Source of the DNA: Ruminococcus sp. | GTDB taxonomy: Bacteria; Bacillota; Clostridia; Oscillospirales; Ruminococcaceae | Assembly: GCA_016288815.1 (NCBI GenBank) | Contig: JAEELF010000051.1 | Location: forward strand, 1-47,350 | DNA length: 47,350 bases | Direction: 5' to 3' | In this document: piece by piece, positions 9,037 to 18,155 of the stretch | How the letters are laid out: each line of letters begins with the position of its first letter | Numbering within the stretch: the first letter of the stretch is position 1 | Notes under the pieces: model-generated | Databases searched by the model: none | The model's input: only the letters and a program-made list of their open reading frames with translations | Told to the model about the DNA's origin: nothing | Position numbers and translations under genes: made by a program

Positions 9037-9961
9037 GATAAAATTCTATATTTCGGAAGACGGCCGCATGACTGAGTGCGCTGAGCCCACCGCGGGCTGC
9101 TGGGTATCCGTCGTGAACCCTACCCCGCAGGAGGTCAACACTCTCATCGAGGACTTCGGCCTCGACAGCGGCTTCGTAAAGTCCTCTATCGACGAGGAGG
9201 AGTCTTCGCGTATCGAGCGTGAGGACGACCAGACCCTCGTCATCATCGACACGCCTGTTTCCACGGTCGATGAGGACCAGACCCGCAACTTCTACACACA
9301 GCCGCTCGGTATAATCCTTACCGCCGACTACGTTTTCACCATCTCCATTCAGGAGACCCAGATAATCACCGAAGCCATGAGCGGCGGCATACGCAATCTC
9401 CGCCCCAGCTTCAAGACCCGCTTCGTGCTCCAGATACTCCTGCGTATCGCGGCGCTGTTCCTTACCTACCTGAAACAGATAGATAAGATCTCATCTGCTG
9501 CCGAGCAGCAGCTCCACGACGCGATGAAGAACGAGCTCCTCATGCAGCTCCTCGCGCTCGAGAAATCCCTCGTATATTTCTCCACCTCGCTCAAGGCGAA
9601 CGAGGCGACTATCGAGAAAATATTCCGCGGACGTGTCATCAAGCTATACGACGAGGATCAGGACCTCCTCGAGGACGTGCTCATCGAGATGAAGCAGGCG
9701 ATCGAGATGTCCAGCATCTACTCCGGGATCCTTTCGAGTATGATGGACGGCTTCTCGTCGATAATCTCGAACAACCTGAACATCGTCATGTGGCGCCTCA
9801 CTATCGTCACGATAATCCTCGAGATACCAAACATCATCTTCGCGTTCTACGGCATAAACACGGTCGATCTGCCAATGCCGTACACATGGTTCGCCATAGC
9901 GCTGACGGGCTGCCTGACAGTCATCACGACGTTCGTGCTGCTGAAATGGAAACGAAAATGA
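9035..9961 (+). CDS. CorA-family divalent cation transporter (GIN motif)
   Basis: Plasma-membrane channel-type transporter of the CorA/ZntB superfamily, 308 residues: a large cytoplasmic N-terminal domain with long helices (about 130-250), then two C-terminal membrane segments (about 253-272 and 285-303). The signature after the first is YGIN (272-275) rather than YGMN. GIN is best known from ZntB-type transporters, so the ion (Mg, Zn or other) is open. ATG 9035 is the only plausible start: a stop lies at 9008 in frame, and the nearest AAAGGAG is 27 bases away with a hairpin between. Confidence 0.88.
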   Translation: MIKFYISEDGRMTECAEPTAGCWVSVVNPTPQEVNTLIEDFGLDSGFVKSSIDEEESSRIEREDDQTLVIIDTPVSTVDEDQTRNFYTQPLGIILTADYVFTISIQETQIITEAMSGGIRNLRPSFKTRFVLQILLRIAALFLTYLKQIDKISSAAEQQLHDAMKNELLMQLLALEKSLVYFSTSLKANEATIEKIFRGRVIKLYDEDQDLLEDVLIEMKQAIEMSSIYSGILSSMMDGFSSIISNNLNIVMWRLTIVTIILEIPNIIFAFYGINTVDLPMPYTWFAIALTGCLTVITTFVLLKWKRK

Positions 9962-9972
9962 ATACACATTCT

Positions 9973-10000
9973 GAGCCATAGTTTACGCTATGGCTCTTTT
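9973..10000 (+). terminator. Terminator after corA
   Basis: GAGCCATAG-TTTACG-CTATGGCTC, a nine-base-pair stem, is followed by TTTT. It lies 11 bases after the corA stop and only 20 bases before the next ATG, so the downstream gene depends on readthrough or an unseen promoter. Confidence 0.88.
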
Positions 10001-10020
10001 GCAATAGAGAGGAGGGCGCT

Positions 10021-10824
10021 ATGGACACTGCACAGGAAGTATACTTCTCCGACAGCACGCTGCTCGGGTACGGCATTACGGGTGCAGTGTATATTATGCT
10101 GCCCGTGCTCGCTTTCTATATCATGCACCGGTATAACGCTGCAAGGCTCTGGCACGTCATAGTCGGCGTCGTCACATACTTCATCTCCACGCGCCTGAGC
10201 GACGCCTGTGTACTGCTGACGCTGTCCTCTGCGTCTGCCGCACAGAAACAGGTCGCGGCGGCGGAGCTCGTCGGAGTATTCGAGGAGACCGGGCGCTTTC
10301 TCGCGATGAGGTTCGCCTTATCGGACATACACAGCCCGCGCGGGGCAGTCTGTTACGGTATAGGTCACGCAGGACTTGAATGCTGGATACGCGGTGTTCA
10401 GAGGTTTCAGCTGATAGGATACGGCAGGGAGATCGACCGCGTGGGCATAGCGGAGTTCCTCTCGGGAGTCACGCCCGAAAGAGCTGCCGAGCTGACCGAG
10501 GTCTACCGCAGATACGCGGAAAAGAACATCTTTTTCAGCTTCCTCGACCAGCTCACCGCAGTGACCGGCTTCGGCGTACACATCGCGCTGTCGCTGCTGA
10601 TATACAAGAAGCTTATCGCAGACCACCCGAGGTTCCGCTGGCTGGCGGCGGCGATAGGTCTGCACTACGCGCTGAACGCAGTTTCGTATGTCGCCTCACT
10701 GAGCGGGAGCTTGCTGCTCACCGGCCTCGCTGTACTTGCCTGCGGAGTCGGTATAATCGCTCTTGTGTACAGGCTCATCAACGGCAGGGAGGTCGCTGAC
10801 GAGATATTATATCCTGAGTTGTGA
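10021..10824 (+). CDS. YhfC-family intramembrane metalloprotease-like protein
   Basis: Polytopic membrane protein of 267 residues with about seven hydrophobic segments. The motifs EETGR (about 90-94), YGIGHAGLE (about 112-120), a later membrane histidine (GVHIALSLL) and HYALN match the YhfC family, which is related to CPBP/CAAX-type membrane proteases. The substrate is unknown. GGAGGG precedes the ATG. The gene lies between two terminators, just ahead of the germination cluster. Confidence 0.8.
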   Translation: MDTAQEVYFSDSTLLGYGITGAVYIMLPVLAFYIMHRYNAARLWHVIVGVVTYFISTRLSDACVLLTLSSASAAQKQVAAAELVGVFEETGRFLAMRFALSDIHSPRGAVCYGIGHAGLECWIRGVQRFQLIGYGREIDRVGIAEFLSGVTPERAAELTEVYRRYAEKNIFFSFLDQLTAVTGFGVHIALSLLIYKKLIADHPRFRWLAAAIGLHYALNAVSYVASLSGSLLLTGLAVLACGVGIIALVYRLINGREVADEILYPEL

Positions 10825-10858
10825 AAAAGGGAGAGACTCCGTGTCCCTCCCTTTTGCA
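10825..10858 (+). terminator. Terminator after the yhfC-like gene
   Basis: AAAAGGGAG (10825-10833) pairs with CTCCCTTTT (10847-10855) around a 13-base loop and is followed by a T-containing stretch. The stem begins right at the TGA of the yhfC-like gene. Confidence 0.75.
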
Positions 10859-10862
10859 TTTT

Positions 10863-10891
10863 GCATATTCCGGCACTCCGCGCACATACTA
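10863..10891 (+). promoter_or_regulatory. Sigma-G-like (forespore) promoter before gerAA
   Basis: GCATA (10863-10867), a 17-base spacer and CATACTA (10885-10891) fit the known sigma-G consensus (gHATR, 17-18, CATnhTA) at every position. It lies 16 bases before the gerAA ATG, so the leader would be very short and the start point would fall at the edge of the Shine-Dalgarno. Confidence 0.6.
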
Positions 10892-10907
10892 CCCGCGAGG
10901 TGAAAAT

Positions 10908-12368
10908 ATGCGTCCCGACGAGCTCTCCCGGATAAGGATATCCCCTGACCTTGAACATAATATCACGACGATACAGTCCATAGCGCACAGCTCCGCCGAC
11001 CTCCTTGTGGACCGCTTTACTGCGGGCGGGGTGCGGTGCGCGCTGCTATGCTGTGAGGGCATGGTCTCGACGTCCGTCATCACCGAGCTGATACTCGAGC
11101 CCGTGACATCCCTCCCCGATATCGGCACTCCCGACGCTCTCCTGCGCTACATTCAGGACAAGCTGCTCCTTTCGCTCGACCGTCCCGAGGTCACGGAGCT
11201 CGACTCGCTGTTCCGCCTGATGAATTCGGGATTCGCGGTGCTGCTCATCGACGGTCTGGAAAAAGCCCCTGCATTCGGCGTCCAGGGCTACCCCACCCGC
11301 GGCATTCAGGAGCCCTCCGGCGAAGCCAACATCATGGGCGCGCACGAGGGCTTCGCGGAGTCGCTCCACCTGAATATGTCTCTCGTCCGCCGCAGACTGA
11401 AGTCTCCGGAGCTTGTCATGGAGATCATCACCAAAGGCGGCGTCAGCCGCACCGACCTCTGCCTGTGCTATCTTCAGGACAGGGTCCCGCAGGAGCTCCT
11501 TGCGCATATCCGGCGCTCGCTCGGCAAGATGAAGCTCGAGGCAGTCCTCTCGACGGGGTATGTGCGCCCGTTCCTTGAGGGGAAGGGCTTCCGGATATTT
11601 GATTCTGCCGGCACGACCGAGCGCCCGGACGTCCTAAGCTCGAAGCTGATAGAGGGTCGGGTCGCGGTGCTCATCGACGGCGTGCCCTACGCGGTGGTCG
11701 TGCCGAGGCTGTTCTGCGAGAGCTTCCAGACCCTCGACGACTACGCCTTCAAGCCGTACTACGTCACGCTGATACGCTGGATAAAGTACGCGGCGTTCCT
11801 CATCACGGTGCTGCTTCCGGCGGTGTACACAGCTGTGGTGGTGTACCACCCGGAGCTGCTCAACAGCACGCTGCTCATGCTGCTGGTGGAGGCGGAGAAG
11901 CAGGCGCCGCTGTCGATAGTGACCGAGACCGCGGGCGTGCTGCTGATGTACGAGATCATACGCGAGGCGGGGATACGTCTGCCGAAGCCGGTCGGGGGAG
12001 CGGTGAGCATAGTCAGCGGACTGATAATCGGCGACGCAGCTGTGCAGTCGGGGCTGGTCAGCACGCCGCTTCTCACCATGACCGCACTCGCTGTGATAAG
12101 CGGGTTCGTCGTCCCGGAGCTGAACCCGCAGGTGACGGTTCTGCGATTCGCGTTCCTCATCGCGGGGAGCACGCTCGGGCTGTTTGGGATAAGTCTGCTG
12201 GCGTGCGCGGTGCTCATCAACATCTGCGCAACGGAGGATTTCGGATTCCCATATACAGCGCCGATCTCGCCGTTCCGACTGTCGGGTATGCAGGACACCG
12301 CTGTCCGCGCGGGGTTCAGAAAAATGCAGGAGCGTGACTTCACTGTGGAGGAGTATCTGGAGAAATGA
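10908..12368 (+). CDS. Spore germination protein, GerA family (A subunit)
   Basis: Germinant-receptor A subunit of the spore inner membrane. It has 486 residues: a soluble N-terminal half with the family features FRLMNSGFAVLLIDG, GVQGYPTRGIQEPSGE and NMSLVRRRLKSPEL, then about five membrane segments in residues 285-450 (for example ITVLLPAVYTAVVVYH and GLFGISLLACAVLIN). ATG 10908 has GAGGTG upstream. Its stop overlaps the next gene by four bases (ATGA). Confidence 0.93.
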   Translation: MRPDELSRIRISPDLEHNITTIQSIAHSSADLLVDRFTAGGVRCALLCCEGMVSTSVITELILEPVTSLPDIGTPDALLRYIQDKLLLSLDRPEVTELDSLFRLMNSGFAVLLIDGLEKAPAFGVQGYPTRGIQEPSGEANIMGAHEGFAESLHLNMSLVRRRLKSPELVMEIITKGGVSRTDLCLCYLQDRVPQELLAHIRRSLGKMKLEAVLSTGYVRPFLEGKGFRIFDSAGTTERPDVLSSKLIEGRVAVLIDGVPYAVVVPRLFCESFQTLDDYAFKPYYVTLIRWIKYAAFLITVLLPAVYTAVVVYHPELLNSTLLMLLVEAEKQAPLSIVTETAGVLLMYEIIREAGIRLPKPVGGAVSIVSGLIIGDAAVQSGLVSTPLLTMTALAVISGFVVPELNPQVTVLRFAFLIAGSTLGLFGISLLACAVLINICATEDFGFPYTAPISPFRLSGMQDTAVRAGFRKMQERDFTVEEYLEK

Positions 12369-13357
12369 CGGAAAAGCAACTCACCCGCCAGCAGCTCGCG
12401 GCAATGCTGCTCATGACCGATGTTTTCGCACTTTTCTGCCTTCGCGGAGGGCTCTCCGCTGTGACCGCAGCAGCCTTTGCCGCCGCGTGCGGAGTGCAGT
12501 TCGTGCTGACGCTGCCGCTCGTGGTGACTGTCCGCAGGGGACGTGAGCTCCCGCGGGCAGCGCTGTGGACAGTGCTCGCAGGGCTCGTGATATGGGGAGG
12601 TGGGCTGTTCGATATGCTCTGGGACGCCGCCGGGCTGATATTCACAGTTCCCGGAAATTCGTGGACTATAAGCGGTCGAATGCTCACCTCCGGACTGATA
12701 GCGGCGGTATGTGTTTACGCCGCCTCGGAGGGCAGACAAGCGCTCGCGCGGGCTTCGGTCATTGCGGCGGCGCTCGGGGCGGTGTGTCTTGCGGTGGTCG
12801 CGGTGAGTGCGGCGACCGGCTCCGACTGGCACGACCTCACCCTTGCGCGGTCGGGGCGCGGCTTCCTCGGGGACTTCACTGAGTGCTTTGCAATGAGCGG
12901 CGGAGTGAGCACGCTCATTCTGCTCCTGCCGGGAACGAAGGGGGAGCCGCTCGCCGGCACGGGAGTATACTTTGCCGCAAAGGGCGTGATATCGGCGGTC
13001 GAGATACTCACAGCCGCCCTCGTGACCGGCGGGATAATGCCGCTCGTGACCTGCCCGGTCATCACTGCCGCGCAGCTCAGCCAGCCCTTCCCGACGCAGC
13101 GAATAGATGCGCTCTTCCTGATGATATTCGCGATATTCGCGGTCTTCGCGCTCGCGGTACAGACCGTCGCCGCCGCCGGAGCCCTCGGGAGACTCGTCCC
13201 GCAGTTCACACGTCTGCGCAGCGCGGCAGTCACCGCAGCAATGCTCGGGGCGGCATTTTTGCCGATCTCGCGGGAGATCCGTGTGGTCGGGACGGCAGTC
13301 CTGCTGCTCATTCCTTTGGCAGCACTCGCCGCAGACCGTACAGGAGGCAGAAAATGA
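12365..13357 (+). CDS. GerAB-like spore germination permease
   Basis: Integral membrane protein of 330 residues with about ten hydrophobic segments, beginning TEKQLTRQQLAAMLLMTDVF. The LTxxQ start, the length and the position between gerAA and a lipoprotein gene match the B subunit of germinant receptors (APC-type transporter fold). The sequence is divergent, so the call leans partly on context. It overlaps both neighbours by four bases (ATGA), indicating tight coupling. Confidence 0.8.
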   Translation: MTEKQLTRQQLAAMLLMTDVFALFCLRGGLSAVTAAAFAAACGVQFVLTLPLVVTVRRGRELPRAALWTVLAGLVIWGGGLFDMLWDAAGLIFTVPGNSWTISGRMLTSGLIAAVCVYAASEGRQALARASVIAAALGAVCLAVVAVSAATGSDWHDLTLARSGRGFLGDFTECFAMSGGVSTLILLLPGTKGEPLAGTGVYFAAKGVISAVEILTAALVTGGIMPLVTCPVITAAQLSQPFPTQRIDALFLMIFAIFAVFALAVQTVAAAGALGRLVPQFTRLRSAAVTAAMLGAAFLPISREIRVVGTAVLLLIPLAALAADRTGGRK

Positions 13358-13890
13358 GGAGACTATTTGCACTGCTCTGCGCCGCGGGACTTCTGACCCT
13401 TCCCGGCTGCTCGTCCGGGCGTGTGAACGACAAGTACTACCTGCGCTCGGTCACGATCACCGGGAACAGAGATGTTTCGTTGAATATGGACTTTTTCGCC
13501 GAGGAGCTCCGGCTCACCGGAGTCTCCGGCAGCAGTCCGCAGGACGCCCGCAGGCACGCCGAGCTGTTGTGTGGGCGGGACATCTTCACGGGGTACACCG
13601 AGCTCGTCGTCCTCGGGGACTGCGACTCCCGCGCGGTGCTTGAGGCTATGCTCCGTGACTGGCGGGTGTCGCCGTCGTGTCTGGTGGTGTACTGCTCCGC
13701 GCCGGACGAGCTCGCAGACAGTCTTTCCGCTGAGGAGCTGACGGGGATAGTGCGGGAGGCTGTCAGGCAGGGACTTGCGCCAGAATGCGGGCTGGTATCG
13801 GTGCTCTCGGGACTTCTCCGCGGCGGGGCAGAAGTCCCGGAGGTGTGTGCGGAGGGATTCCGTGGGGTCAAAAAGATAGGCAGCACATAA
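13354..13890 (+). CDS. Short GerAC-like germination lipoprotein
   Basis: Lipoprotein of 178 residues with a lipobox (TLPGC, Cys19) after a short signal peptide. After the signal it has the region expected of the GerAC N-terminal domain (RSVTITGNRDVSLNMDFFAE, YTELVVLGDCDSRAVLEAML). Usual GerAC proteins have about 370-400 residues, so the C-terminal domain is missing here with no sign of a frameshift: the stop is followed directly by a terminator. AGGAGG precedes the ATG. Confidence 0.72.
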   Translation: MRRLFALLCAAGLLTLPGCSSGRVNDKYYLRSVTITGNRDVSLNMDFFAEELRLTGVSGSSPQDARRHAELLCGRDIFTGYTELVVLGDCDSRAVLEAMLRDWRVSPSCLVVYCSAPDELADSLSAEELTGIVREAVRQGLAPECGLVSVLSGLLRGGAEVPEVCAEGFRGVKKIGST

Positions 13891-13891
13891 A

Positions 13892-13917
13892 AAAGACGGA
13901 CTGTAAAGTCCGTCTTT
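13892..13917. terminator. Bidirectional terminator between the ger cluster and the purine operon
   Basis: AAAGACGGACT-GTAA-AGTCCGTCTTT, an 11-base-pair perfect stem. An A run lies on its left and Ts on its right, so it works for both converging units. It sits one base after the germination stop and a few bases from the minus-strand stop. Confidence 0.93.
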
Positions 13918-13922
13918 CCACA

Positions 13923-14546
13923 TCATTCAAAAAACGTATTGGAATTATACTCCGCGACGCGGGCGCGGTCTCCGTGGCAGTCCACCTCGATCATCTCGCG
14001 CTTCATCATGTATTTCAGCGACGCGAACAGCACCGTCAGCGCGACGGCGTTCGTGAGGATACTGAAATAAACTCGTATACCCATGAGATTGCCGAGCATT
14101 CCGCACAGTATCATGCCGATCGTGATGATGACCATGACCTCAAGGCATTTCTTGTCAGGGTCGAGCGAGACGAAGGTCAGGCATATCGCCGCCGAGAAAA
14201 CGGCGTGCAGTATCGCGAGCATGAGTGAGTACGGCTCGTAGAACGACTCGTACTTGTAGGAGTTCAGCTCGAGGTACATCATCAGCGCCTCCATGACGAT
14301 ATACGCCGTGAAGCCGAATTTCAGCCACTGACGCATACGCACGGTGCGGCATATGCACACGTCCGAGTAGATGAGCATACCGAAGCCCGAGAACAGGCAC
14401 AGGTACGCGATCACCTCGAGAGTGTTGCTCCCTGCGCTGTCGGGGACGTAGCTCTTGTAGAAAATGAAGCATACAAAGGCGAACAGCACGAACAGTATAT
14501 TTCCGATTAGTCCGGCGGTCAGACCTCTTGACAGAGTCTTATGCAT
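13923..14546 (-). CDS. Membrane protein of unknown function
   Basis: A 207-residue protein with about six hydrophobic segments (LIGNILFVLFAFVCFIFYK, then LEVIAYLCLFSGFGMLIY). The cytoplasmic C-terminus is charged. I do not recognise the family. GAGGAG precedes the ATG, and the start is 10 bases after the purD stop, so it is the last gene of the purine operon and ends at the bidirectional terminator. Confidence 0.75.
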   Translation of the reverse strand: MHKTLSRGLTAGLIGNILFVLFAFVCFIFYKSYVPDSAGSNTLEVIAYLCLFSGFGMLIYSDVCICRTVRMRQWLKFGFTAYIVMEALMMYLELNSYKYESFYEPYSLMLAILHAVFSAAICLTFVSLDPDKKCLEVMVIITIGMILCGMLGNLMGIRVYFSILTNAVALTVLFASLKYMMKREMIEVDCHGDRARVAEYNSNTFFE

Positions 14547-14556
14547 AGTGCGCTCC

Positions 14557-15843
<1,287 letters not shown>

Positions 15844-15869
15844 GGGGAAAACCTCCTCGGGCATGTTCA

Positions 15870-17051
15870 TCAGTGATGGAAAAGTCTTATGCCTGTGAAC
15901 GCCATTGCGATATTGTACTTATTGCAGGTCTCGATAACGTTGTCGTCGCGGATAGAGCCGCCGGGCTCAGCGATGTACTCAACGCCGGACTTGTGTGCGC
16001 GCTCGATGTTGTCGCCGAACGGGAAGAAAGCATCCGAGCCGAGGCATACGCCGGTATTCTTAGCCAGCCAGGCCTTCTTCTCCTCGCGGGTGAATACAGC
16101 GGGCTTGACCTTGAATATCCTCTGCCACTCGCCCTCACGGAGCACGTCCTCGTACTCGTCGCCGATGTAGACGTCGATAGCGTTGTCGCGGTCTGCGCGG
16201 CGGATATCGTCAACGAACTGGAGACCCATTACCTGCGGGGACTGTCTCAGCCACCAGTTGTCAGCCTTCTGACCTGCGAGACGTGTGCAGTGGATACGTG
16301 ACTGCTGACCCGCACCGATACCGATAGCCTGACCGTCCTTGACGTAGCATACGGAGTTGGACTGTGTGTACTTGAGCGTGATGAGCGAGATGAGGAGGTC
16401 GTCGAGCTTGTCGGCGGGGATATCCTTGTTCTCGGTCACGCGGTTTGCGAGGAGCTCGCGGTCGATATTGAGCTCATTGCGTCCCTGCTCGAAGGAAACG
16501 CCGTAAACCTGCTTGGTCTCGATAGGAGCGGGCTTGTAGTTCTCGTCCATTTTGAGTATGCAGTAGGTGCCCTTGCGCTTGGACTTGAGTATCTCGAGCG
16601 CCTCGGGATCGTAGTCGGGAGCGATTACGCCGTCCGATACCTCACGCTGAATCATCTTTGCAGTGCATACGTCCACCTTGTCGGAGAGGGCGATGAAGTC
16701 GCCGTATGAGGACATTCTGTCAGCGCCGCGTGCTCTTGCGTAAGCGCTTGCGAGGGGAGTGAGCTCGCCGAGGTCATCGACCCAGTAGATCTTCTTGAGG
16801 TCGTCGGAGAGCGGACGTCCGATAGCTGCACCGGCAGGGGAAACGTGCTTGAACGAGGTCGCCGCACACATACCCGTAGCCTTTTTGAGCTCGCTGACGA
16901 GCTGCCAGCCGTTGAAGGCATCGAGCAGATTGATGTAGCCGGGCTTGCCGCAGAGCACCTCTATCGGGAGCTCGCTGCCGTCAGCCATGTAGACTCTCGA
17001 CGGCTTCTGATTGGGGTTACAGCCGTATTTTAACTGCATTTCGTTTGACAT
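15870..17051 (-). CDS. purH: AICAR formyltransferase, stand-alone
   Basis: Transfers a formyl group from 10-formyl-THF to AICAR, giving FAICAR. The 393 residues correspond to the transformylase half of PurH only: no N-terminal IMP cyclohydrolase domain is present. The catalytic Lys68-His69 pair is intact in TSFKHVSPAGAA, and KYTQSNSVCY and GAGQQSRIHCTRLA are conserved. AGGAGGA precedes the ATG. Ring closure is probably done by the PurO-like protein at 18156-18869. The symbol purH covers only this activity. Confidence 0.93.
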   Translation of the reverse strand: MSNEMQLKYGCNPNQKPSRVYMADGSELPIEVLCGKPGYINLLDAFNGWQLVSELKKATGMCAATSFKHVSPAGAAIGRPLSDDLKKIYWVDDLGELTPLASAYARARGADRMSSYGDFIALSDKVDVCTAKMIQREVSDGVIAPDYDPEALEILKSKRKGTYCILKMDENYKPAPIETKQVYGVSFEQGRNELNIDRELLANRVTENKDIPADKLDDLLISLITLKYTQSNSVCYVKDGQAIGIGAGQQSRIHCTRLAGQKADNWWLRQSPQVMGLQFVDDIRRADRDNAIDVYIGDEYEDVLREGEWQRIFKVKPAVFTREEKKAWLAKNTGVCLGSDAFFPFGDNIERAHKSGVEYIAEPGGSIRDDNVIETCNKYNIAMAFTGIRLFHH

Positions 17052-17073
17052 AAGAATGTCCTCCTTGTTTATT

Positions 17074-17096
17074 TGTAGGGGACGGCGTCACCGACG
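17074..17096 (-). other. Hairpin upstream of the AICAR transformylase gene
   Basis: On the minus strand GGGACG pairs with CGTCCC around GTGACG-containing sequence. No T tract follows, so it is not a terminator. The remainder of this 108-base gap holds two GGATCC palindromes and the ribosome binding site. Confidence 0.35.
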
Positions 17097-17159
17097 TCCC
17101 GGAATGATTTGCATTTGCAGAGCGCTTTGTGTAACGCAGGATCCTTTGGGATCCCTTTG

Positions 17160-17525
17160 TCATATCTTCACAAATATCTTGTCGAAGCCCTCCGTGAACA
17201 CGCCGTAGGCGATATATCCCAGCGGGACGAGGAAAACGGCTATCTTGAACAGCGCCGCGATGAGGAATTTCTTGGTGACGTGCATTCTTCTGCGCTTGCC
17301 GCGGTAGATGTATATCGTCGCAGCAGTCCCGAGCAGCGGTATCGCTATGCCAGCCGCGGGAACGACGTAGTTGCGCACGTTTTTCCAGAAGTCCGAAAGT
17401 CCGGTGATACTGCCGTTCGGACCTGCTGCGCCGTACCACATCGCCATGAAGAACATTCCCACGATGTACAGCGCCATTATGATGATGTCGATTATTACAT
17501 ATTTAACAGCTATTGATTTTATCAT
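17160..17525 (-). CDS. Small membrane protein of unknown function
   Basis: A 121-residue protein with three hydrophobic segments (YVIIDIIIMALYIVGMFFMA; YVVPAAGIAIPLLGTAATIY; FLIAALFKIAVFLVPLGYIA) and a basic linker. Family not recognised. No Shine-Dalgarno is evident. An 11-base direct repeat (TTATCATGCGT, 17519-17529 and 17536-17546) puts a second ATG upstream that opens a six-codon ORF ending in an ATGA overlap with this start. It lies between the zinc-ribbon gene and purH. Confidence 0.65.
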   Translation of the reverse strand: MIKSIAVKYVIIDIIIMALYIVGMFFMAMWYGAAGPNGSITGLSDFWKNVRNYVVPAAGIAIPLLGTAATIYIYRGKRRRMHVTKKFLIAALFKIAVFLVPLGYIAYGVFTEGFDKIFVKI

Positions 17526-17643
17526 GCGTTTTCAATTATCATGCGTGTCTGCACAGGACAGCACGCAGTGTGAGTGCCGCAGCCGCAGCAGGGCTGCATA
17601 TTGTTTGTCATACGAATGATGTTGTTGTCTGACCGTAGCCGGT

Positions 17644-18153
17644 TCAGTTGTCAAGGATAGCATAGGTGATCGCAGAGATGAAGGCTGTACCGCACATGAG
17701 GATAAAGCCGATTCCGATGGTCTTGAAGAGTCTCCCCAGCTTGGAAAGACGTCCCACATCAGACGGCGGGGGAGCTATACACATCAGGCACGAGGCGATG
17801 AGCTGCCCCATCAGTGCGGATATTATGAACAGAGCGCCTATGGCCATGCAGTCGTCGTCGCCGTCGCTCAGTATCACGAACAGAAATCCGACAAAAGACA
17901 TCACGCAGGTGATCATGTACATCAGATTGCGCTTCTTTTCCCACTTTTTCTGCTGCTGATTATTCCGTGTCTCCATGCTGAGACGGCTGCCAAGGTCATT
18001 TACTCTGCCGCGCAGTCCGGCGACCTCAGCCTCCGCCTTTGCCTCGTTGAAGCAGACCTCACAGCCGCAGTAGCGGCATTTCGCGAAGTAGCTGCCTTCC
18101 TTTCGCTCGACCGAAGCGCCGCACTGCGGACACTGTATTTCGATGATGCCCAT
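17644..18153 (-). CDS. Zinc-ribbon membrane protein
   Basis: A 169-residue protein. The N-terminus has a zinc ribbon (CPQC at 8-11 and CRYC at about 26-29), followed by a short coiled-coil-like stretch (AEAEVAGLRGRVNDLGSRL) and four hydrophobic segments. Cytoplasmic zinc ribbon plus membrane anchor is a common architecture with no single function. It begins two bases after the purO stop and lacks a clear ribosome site, so translation is probably coupled. Confidence 0.7.
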   Translation of the reverse strand: MGIIEIQCPQCGASVERKEGSYFAKCRYCGCEVCFNEAKAEAEVAGLRGRVNDLGSRLSMETRNNQQQKKWEKKRNLMYMITCVMSFVGFLFVILSDGDDDCMAIGALFIISALMGQLIASCLMCIAPPPSDVGRLSKLGRLFKTIGIGFILMCGTAFISAITYAILDN

Positions 18154-18155
18154 TA

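Noticed and set aside
12883..13353. N-terminal extension of the gerAC frame back to 12883
   Set aside because: The stretch overlaps gerAB in another frame and is Arg-rich. ATG 13354 has AGGAGG and is followed by a proper lipoprotein signal.
11759..13372. 537-codon open frame on the minus strand opposite the germination genes
   Set aside because: It lies fully antisense to well-supported gerAA/gerAB coding, has an Arg/His/Cys-rich composition typical of a shadow frame, and lacks a ribosome site.
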